Under the pieces are notes generated by a model. It did not search any database. It was not told the origin of the DNA and saw nothing but the letters and a program-made list of their open reading frames with translations. Below are positions 59,090 through 64,000 of a DNA stretch of 64,000 bases, piece by piece. Position numbers and translations under genes: made by a program. How positions within the stretch are numbered: the first letter of the stretch is position 1; each line of letters starts with the position of its first letter. This DNA is from Bog-793 sp963803025 (GTDB lineage Bacteria; Actinomycetota; Acidimicrobiia; Acidimicrobiales; Bog-793), in assembly GCA_963803025.1 (NCBI GenBank), contig CAWDKZ010000013.1:248001-312000 (forward strand), given 5' to 3'.

Positions 59090-60370
59090 ATGACAGCTAT
59101 GAGCGCCGGCCCTCATCTCGCGCCGCAAAACGGCCCGGCTGCGCCCACCAACCCGCCGGCGCACGTCGCCTCGGGCGTGTCGCGGCGCATCGGCGGCGTG
59201 CCGGCGTCGGCGACGCTCGCGATCGACGCCAAGGCGAAAGCCCTGCAGGAGTCGGGGGTCGACGTCATCAGCTTCGGCGCGGGCGAACCCGACTTCCCGA
59301 CGCCTGCCGCGATCGTCGAGGCCGCCGTGGTCGCCTGCCGGGACGCGAGGAGCCATCACTACACGCCGACGGCGGGCCTGCCGGCGTTGCGGGAGGCCAT
59401 CGCCGAAAAGACCCTGCGTGACTCCGGCTACTCGGTCGCCGCGGCGCAGGTGCTCGTCACCAACGGCGCCAAGCACGCGCTGGCGAACGCCTTCGCGACG
59501 CTCCTCGACCCCGGCGACGAGGTGCTCCTTGCCGCGCCGTACTGGACGACGTATCCGGAGTCGGTGGCGCTGGCAGGAGGGGTGCCCGTCGTCGTCCCGA
59601 CCGACGAGGCGAGCGGCTTCACGATGACTCCCGAGCAGCTCGCGGCGTTCTCGACCGGGCGCACCAAGGTCCTGTTGTTCGCCTCGCCGTCGAATCCGAC
59701 CGGGACCGTCTATTCGAAGGCGGCGATGGCCAAGATCGGCCGGGTCGCCGCCGAGCGCGGCTGGTGGGTGGTCACGGACGAGATCTACGAGCACCTCATC
59801 TACGCCGGTGCCGAACGGCACTCGATGCCGGTCGTCGTGCCCGAGCTCGCCGAGCGCTGCGTCGTCGTCAACGGCGTGTCGAAGACGTTCGCGATGACGG
59901 GATGGCGGGTCGGCTGGATGATCGGGCCGAGGCCGATCATCGTCGCGGCGGCGAACCTGCAGAGCCAGGAGACCTCGAACGTGAGCAACGTCGCGCAGTT
60001 CGCCGCGCTCGCGGCTCTTACGGGCGACACCTCCTCGATCGCGGCGATGCACGAGGCGTTCGACCGCCGCCGCCGGACGATCCACCGCCTGCTGAACGAG
60101 ATTCCGGGTGTGACGTGCACGAACCCGCAGGGGGCGTTCTACGCCTTCCCCTCGCTGCAGGGCGTGCTCGGGCGGTCGATCAACGGTCGGCGGGCGAGGA
60201 CGACCCTCGAGCTCGCCGAGATCGTGCTCGACGAGGCGAACGTCGCCTTCGTCCCGGGCGAGGCGTTCGGCGCCCCGGGTTACGCCCGTTTCTCCTACGC
60301 GCTTTCCGACGACGATCTCGTGGAGGGCGTCCGCCGTTTCGCCGCCCTCGTCCGAGCGTCCCAGGACTGA
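59090..60370 (+). CDS. Class I aminotransferase, probable aspartate aminotransferase
   Basis: A ~426-residue PLP-dependent fold-type I aminotransferase. The PLP lysine is Lys265 in VVNGVSKTFAMTGWRVG. Other motifs are ISFGAGEPDFPTPAAI, SHHYTPTAGLPALREAI, NPTGTVYS and VTDEIYEHLIY. The pattern is that of the Ib aspartate aminotransferases of actinobacteria and Thermus; prephenate or other substrates cannot be excluded. A ~30-residue Ala/Pro-rich N-terminal extension precedes the fold. ATG 59099 is an alternative start. The serC/serA context fits amino-acid synthesis. Confidence 0.9.
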   Translation: MTAMSAGPHLAPQNGPAAPTNPPAHVASGVSRRIGGVPASATLAIDAKAKALQESGVDVISFGAGEPDFPTPAAIVEAAVVACRDARSHHYTPTAGLPALREAIAEKTLRDSGYSVAAAQVLVTNGAKHALANAFATLLDPGDEVLLAAPYWTTYPESVALAGGVPVVVPTDEASGFTMTPEQLAAFSTGRTKVLLFASPSNPTGTVYSKAAMAKIGRVAAERGWWVVTDEIYEHLIYAGAERHSMPVVVPELAERCVVVNGVSKTFAMTGWRVGWMIGPRPIIVAAANLQSQETSNVSNVAQFAALAALTGDTSSIAAMHEAFDRRRRTIHRLLNEIPGVTCTNPQGAFYAFPSLQGVLGRSINGRRARTTLELAEIVLDEANVAFVPGEAFGAPGYARFSYALSDDDLVEGVRRFAALVRASQD

Positions 60371-60416
60371 CCGGCCGGTCGATTCGGGCCACGAGACGCG
60401 CTCGCGCAGACGAACG

Positions 60417-61979
60417 ATGGCACGCATCCTCGTCACCGAAGAGCTCTCCCCGCGCGGGCTCGACGCGATGGCCGCAGCCGGGCACGACGTCGACGTCCGC
60501 CTCGGATTGTCCCACGAGGCGCTCGTCGCGGCGATCGCCGGCGCCCACGCCCTCGTCATCCGTTCGACGACGAGAGTCGACGCCGTGCTGCTCGCCGCCG
60601 GCCGCGATCTCGTCGTCGTCGGCCGGGCTGGTGTCGGCCTCGACAACGTCGACGTCGCCGAGGCGACTCGGCGCGGGGTGATGGTCGTCAACGCGCCGGA
60701 GTCGAACATCGTGTCGGCGGCGGAGCTGACGATCGCCCTCTTGCTCGCCCAGGCACGCAACATCCCCCAGGCCCACGCCTCCCTCGTCGCCGGTCGCTGG
60801 GAGCGCTCGAAGTGGGAAGGTGTCGAACTGCACGGCAAGACGCTCGGTGTCGTCGGGCTCGGCCGGATCGGCGCGCTCGTCGCCCAGCGGGCGCTCGGTT
60901 TCGGGATGCACCTCGTCGCCCACGATCCCTTCGTCGCCCCGGAGCGCGCGCGGAGGATGGGGATCGAGCTCACGAGCCTTGAGGATCTCGTCGCGCGGAG
61001 CGACTTCATCACGATCCATCTGCCGAAGACCCCTGACACGGTCGGTCTCATTGGCAGGGACCTGCTCGCGCGGGCCAAGCCCGGGGTACGCATCGTGAAC
61101 GCCGCCCGCGGGGGGATCGTCGACGAGGAGGCGCTCGCCGATGCGATACGCGAGGGCCGCGTCGGCGGCGCCGCGATCGACGTCTTCGCTGTCGAGCCGA
61201 CGACGGCCTCGCCGCTCTTCGACCTGCCCACGGTCGTCGTCACCCCGCACCTCGGGGCGAGCACGAACGAGGCGCAGGACAAGGCGGGCGAGCAGATCGC
61301 GGAGCAGGTCGTGCTGGCGCTGGCGGGTGATTTCGTGCCGTTCGCGGTGAACGTCGAGGCGGGCGCGGTGTCCGAGACGGTACGGCCTTTCCTCGGGATC
61401 TCGGAGATCCTCGGTCGCTTCATCGCCGCGCTGTCCGGCGGGTTGCCCGACGAGCTCACCGTCGAGTGCCAGGGCGCGCTTGCCAGCGAGGACGTCAGCA
61501 TCCTCACGCTCGCCGTCTTGAAGGGCCTGTTCGCCGCGGTGACCGAAGACCCCGTCTCCTACGTGAACGCGCGCCGGGTCGCCGAGGAGCGGGGGCTCGT
61601 CGTGCACGAGACCCAGACGGTGAGTTCGCCCTATCGGGTGAGCGTGATCACCGTCCGGTCGTCGCTCCACTCGATCTCCGGCACGCTCGTCGGCGGGGCG
61701 CCACGCATCGTCGACGTCGACGCGCACTCGGTCGAGGTGCCCCCGGCAGACGTCATGGTCGTCGTGCGCAACGACGACCGTCCGGGGATGATCGGCATCG
61801 TGGGGACGGCGCTCGGTGACGCGGGGATCAGCATCGCGAACATGGCGGTCGGCCAGACCGCCGGCGGCACGACCGCGCTCATGGTGCTGGCGACGGACCG
61901 CTCGGTGCCCGTCGAGGTCCTCGACAGGCTGCGACGGGCCTCGGGGATCCTCGACGTCTACGAGGTCACGACGGTCTAG
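60417..61979 (+). CDS. serA: D-3-phosphoglycerate dehydrogenase
   Basis: A 520-residue long-form SerA starting serine synthesis from 3-phosphoglycerate. The NAD domain has LGVVGLGRIGALVA. Catalytic residues are in VNAARGGIVDEEAL (Arg) and FVTPHLGAST-like VVVTPHLGASTNEAQDKAG (His), with a Glu between. After ~residue 320 comes the allosteric ASB domain and then a C-terminal ACT domain (VVRNDDRPGMIGIVGTAL), the arrangement of mycobacterial SerA, which binds serine and phosphate. It starts 46 bp after the aminotransferase gene. Confidence 0.96.
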   Translation: MARILVTEELSPRGLDAMAAAGHDVDVRLGLSHEALVAAIAGAHALVIRSTTRVDAVLLAAGRDLVVVGRAGVGLDNVDVAEATRRGVMVVNAPESNIVSAAELTIALLLAQARNIPQAHASLVAGRWERSKWEGVELHGKTLGVVGLGRIGALVAQRALGFGMHLVAHDPFVAPERARRMGIELTSLEDLVARSDFITIHLPKTPDTVGLIGRDLLARAKPGVRIVNAARGGIVDEEALADAIREGRVGGAAIDVFAVEPTTASPLFDLPTVVVTPHLGASTNEAQDKAGEQIAEQVVLALAGDFVPFAVNVEAGAVSETVRPFLGISEILGRFIAALSGGLPDELTVECQGALASEDVSILTLAVLKGLFAAVTEDPVSYVNARRVAEERGLVVHETQTVSSPYRVSVITVRSSLHSISGTLVGGAPRIVDVDAHSVEVPPADVMVVVRNDDRPGMIGIVGTALGDAGISIANMAVGQTAGGTTALMVLATDRSVPVEVLDRLRRASGILDVYEVTTV

Positions 61980-62235
61980 TTGGTTGGTCGGTCGCTCCGG
62001 TGCCGTCGCCGTCGGGCGCGGTCCTGGCGAGCGGGGCGGACACCCGCACGGGCTCGCCGGAGCGGGGCGGGACGGGCGGCCAGAGTTCCTCGGTCGACTT
62101 CGCGGCCGCCAGCCTGCGGTAGGACTGCCTGGCGAGCAGCCTGGGCACGAAACGTGCCGCGGCGAGGGCGACACCGCCGAAGATCCCGGCGATCACGCCG
62201 ATGCGCACTGCCCGCCAGCCTCGTCGAGCCCTCAT
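61966..62235 (-). CDS. Small single-span membrane protein, unknown
   Basis: An 89-residue hypothetical protein. MRARRGWRAVRIGVIAGIFG then GVALAAARFVPRLL gives a basic N-terminus and one membrane helix, followed by KSTEELWPPVPPRSGEP and a Pro/Thr/Asp-rich tail. ATG 62235 has GAGGAA ~10 nt upstream; a longer frame to 62355 exists. Its last 14 bp overlap the end of serA tail to tail. I do not recognise the family. Confidence 0.5.
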   Translation of the reverse strand: MRARRGWRAVRIGVIAGIFGGVALAAARFVPRLLARQSYRRLAAAKSTEELWPPVPPRSGEPVRVSAPLARTAPDGDGTGATDQPTRPS

Positions 62236-62370
62236 GCTCCGGATCTTCCTCTGGATGAATCGACCGACGGCGTCCGTTCGCCGCGGGTGGACCTGACCTG
62301 CCGTCGGCCGCAGGCTAGCGGCAGTCGCACGCTGCGTGATCACCTGCGCGCCCATCGTGCTGTTTCACGC

Positions 62371-62409
62371 GACCTAGATGTAGGTCGTAGAATCGAGCAG
62401 GAAGGAGGG
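62371..62409 (+). promoter_or_regulatory. Operator-like palindrome, -10 box and strong ribosome site before the PAS sensor gene
   Basis: A perfect inverted repeat GACCTA-GATG-TAGGTC occupies 62371-62386. It is followed at 62388-62393 by TAGAAT, a good -10 box, and at 62400-62409 by GGAAGGAGGG, the strongest Shine-Dalgarno in the window. The palindrome overlaps the promoter spacer, as expected for a repressor site. The binding protein is unknown. Confidence 0.5.
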
Positions 62410-62414
62410 TCGTC

Positions 62415-64000
62415 ATCGCGGCAAGTGAGCGTCGGGACGCGCGTCCAATCCGGATCCTCGTCGTCGACCACGACCCGATCGATGTCGGAAATCTCGTTGC
62501 CACCCTCCCGTTTGCCGTGGAGACGCTCGTCGCGAGTTCTACCTCCGACGCGCTGCGGCTCGGCAACCGGGGTGAGTTCGACCTCGTCGTCGTCGGTGTC
62601 CCGCCGGGCGGCGGCGACGAGCTCTCCCTCCTCGCCGACGTCACCGTCGCTTTCCCCTCGAGCGCCGTCCTCGCCCTCGTCGAGAACCCGGATCCGGCGT
62701 TCGTCGCCGACGTGCGCAGCCGAGGCGCCCAAGCGGTCCTGCAGCGGCGCAGCCTCACTTCGCCCGGGCTCGCCGCGGCGGTGAGGCGTCTCGTCGAAGC
62801 GTCGGGTTCCCGGGACGAGGTCGCCGGGCGCGTCGCGCACGTGGAAGGGCTGCTCGCTGGCGTCGCCGAGGGGATTCTCGTGCAGTCGGCGACGGGGCGT
62901 GTCGTGCTCGCCAACGACCGCGCGCTCGAGATGCTCCAGCTTCCCCGCGAGGTCCTCGTCTCTTCCGACCTCACCTCGGCAGGGATCGAAATCCGCTCGG
63001 CCGCGGGGAGGTTGCTGGCGAAGGACCAGCTCCCGGATGCCGTCGCGCGCCGGACCCGCGGCCCGGTGCCGCCCCTGCTCTTGCAGGTGCGGCGCGGTGA
63101 CGGGGAGTTCCGTTGGTTCGAGGTGACGACGTCGCCGCTCGGGCACGTCGACGAGGGCGTGCCGCGCGCGGTGGTTACGGCGTTGCGCGACGTGACCGAG
63201 ACGCAGGCGGCGCCCGAGACGATGGTGAGCGCCGAACGCCGGGAGCGGCTGTTGCTCGAGTACGCCGGCGAGGGCTACCTCCTGCTCGACGCGCAGGGCA
63301 TCGTCGCCGAGACGAGCCTGCTCGCCGGGCGCTTCTGGCCGCAGCAGCAGCTCGTCGGGCGGGACCTGCGCGAGCTCGTCGTGGAAGACGATCGCGCCGA
63401 TCTCTCGCTGTTCCTCGACGACGTCGTCGCCCGCCGGATCTCGCCGTTGCGCGCCGAGGCCAGGATCCTCGACGCGGGCGGCGGCATCCGCTGGATCGAG
63501 TTCACGTTCGCGAACCGCCTCGACGAGCCCTCGCTCATCGGGATCGTCGTCAATCTCCGTGACGTCACCGACCGCAAGTTCGCCGAGGAGTCGGCGACGC
63601 GGCTGTCGGCGATTCTTGAGTCGACAGAGGACGCCATTTTCTCCGAGACGCTCGACGGGGTCATCACGAGCTGGAACTCGGCCGCCGAAAGGCTCTACGG
63701 CTACACGGCCCGCGAGGCCGTCGGCGGGAGCTCCCTCGTGATCGTGCCGGCCGACCGGTTGAACGGCGTCCTCGACGTGCATTCCCGGGTGCTGCAGCGC
63801 AAGCGGGTCGATCTCGCCGAGACGATCCGGCGGCGCAAGGACGGGACGCCGGTGGAGGTCTCGCTCACGGTCACGCCGCTCATCGACTCCTCGGGGAGCC
63901 TCATCGGTTCGTCGACGACGTCACGCGCTCCGTCGACACGCCGTGACGCCACCGGGGTGCAACGGATCGAGGACCGTTTTCGGCTCGGGTTCGAACAAGG
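62415..64000 (+). CDS. Receiver-like and multi-PAS sensor protein, 3' end outside window
   Basis: The frame is open to the end of the window. The N-terminal ~125 residues look like a response-regulator receiver: IRILVVDHDPIDVGNLVATL, DLVVVGVPPGG, VLALVENPDPAF. At least three PAS domains follow (around EGLLAGVAEGILVQSATGRV, YAGEGYLLLDAQGIVAETSL, and AILESTEDAIFSETLDGVIT with SWNSAAERLYGYTAREAVGG), and a fourth begins at ERFRLGFEQ-like RIEDRFRLGFEQ. A catalytic output domain (histidine kinase, GGDEF or phosphatase) probably lies beyond the edge. No ATG/GTG/TTG is available before the receiver; ATC 62415 is 5 nt after a strong GGAGGG and may be the start or a mutated ATG. Confidence 0.75.
   Translation, partial: MAASERRDARPIRILVVDHDPIDVGNLVATLPFAVETLVASSTSDALRLGNRGEFDLVVVGVPPGGGDELSLLADVTVAFPSSAVLALVENPDPAFVADVRSRGAQAVLQRRSLTSPGLAAAVRRLVEASGSRDEVAGRVAHVEGLLAGVAEGILVQSATGRVVLANDRALEMLQLPREVLVSSDLTSAGIEIRSAAGRLLAKDQLPDAVARRTRGPVPPLLLQVRRGDGEFRWFEVTTSPLGHVDEGVPRAVVTALRDVTETQAAPETMVSAERRERLLLEYAGEGYLLLDAQGIVAETSLLAGRFWPQQQLVGRDLRELVVEDDRADLSLFLDDVVARRISPLRAEARILDAGGGIRWIEFTFANRLDEPSLIGIVVNLRDVTDRKFAEESATRLSAILESTEDAIFSETLDGVITSWNSAAERLYGYTAREAVGGSSLVIVPADRLNGVLDVHSRVLQRKRVDLAETIRRRKDGTPVEVSLTVTPLIDSSGSLIGSSTTSRAPSTRRDATGVQRIEDRFRLGFEQ

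Noticed and set aside
59024..61507. Extension of the serC frame upstream through the aminotransferase and serA genes
   Set aside because: The SerC family begins at GTG 59023. The upstream part is antisense to two clear genes and is Ser/Arg/Thr-rich without motifs.

Overview
The window is about 64 kb of very GC-rich DNA (roughly 70% G+C by eye) with many GTG starts, tight ATGA/GTGA/TGATG overlaps and actinobacterial gene content. DUF3263, a mycobacterial-type ATP synthase stator with a duplicated delta domain, MurA with Asp at the fosfomycin-target position, and the order hom-thrC-rho-rpmE-prfA-prmC-sua5-rpiB-glyA-wecA-atp all point to Actinomycetota. A deep lineage such as Acidimicrobiia is my best guess, but I cannot place a genus from sequence alone. 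Almost everything is core chromosome. I see no CRISPR array, insertion sequence or prophage.

Layout. 1-1.5 kb: the end of trehalose-6-phosphate synthase (otsA) facing otsB and a DUF3263 gene. 1.7-7 kb: a methyltransferase divergent from a MarR regulator with a tandem operator, then aconitase and a second MarR gene divergent from a YceI-like gene. 7-14.7 kb: an ABC ATPase and the potassium system, with kdpD-kdpE on the plus strand converging on kdpFABC on the minus strand. 14.8-21 kb: a lipoprotein, tRNA-Arg(CCG), argS, lysA, hom and thrC. 21.3-22 kb: a secreted orphan. 22.2-30.4 kb: rho with a long leader, rpmE, prfA, prmC, sua5, rpiB, glyA and wecA. 30.4-38.7 kb: the full F1Fo ATP synthase operon. 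38.7-49.1 kb: a LigT-GNAT fusion, murA, treS, a maltokinase-like gene, a cysteine desulfurase, mnmA, ligA and an SCP2 protein. 49.2-52.6 kb: gatCAB. 52.6-62 kb: ilvD, an attenuator, ilvBNC, then serC, aspC and serA. 62.4-64 kb: a receiver/PAS sensor that runs off the end.

How the genes work together. Three themes dominate. (i) Aspartate-family, branched-chain and serine/glycine synthesis (lysA, hom, thrC, ilvDBNC, serC, aspC, serA, glyA). (ii) Translation and RNA biology (argS, tRNA-Arg, rho, rpmE, prfA with prmC, sua5, mnmA with its sulfur donor, gatCAB). (iii) Energy and osmotic balance (ATP synthase, Kdp, trehalose).

The most interesting signals are regulatory. About ten genes have a TANNNT-like -10 box ending 6-8 nt before the start codon, so many mRNAs here are probably leaderless. 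Upstream of ilvB there is a complete attenuator: a leaderless 15-codon leader peptide rich in Ile/Leu/Val, followed by an intrinsic terminator. The ATP synthase carries b' and a double-domain delta as separate adjacent genes, the parts that are fused in mycobacterial AtpH.

Cautions. thrC and gatA each appear to lack one base in a homopolymer near the 3' end, and a lipoprotein gene may carry an extra one. otsB and the terminal PAS gene lack any ATG/GTG/TTG in the expected place. These may be assembly errors or real biology.
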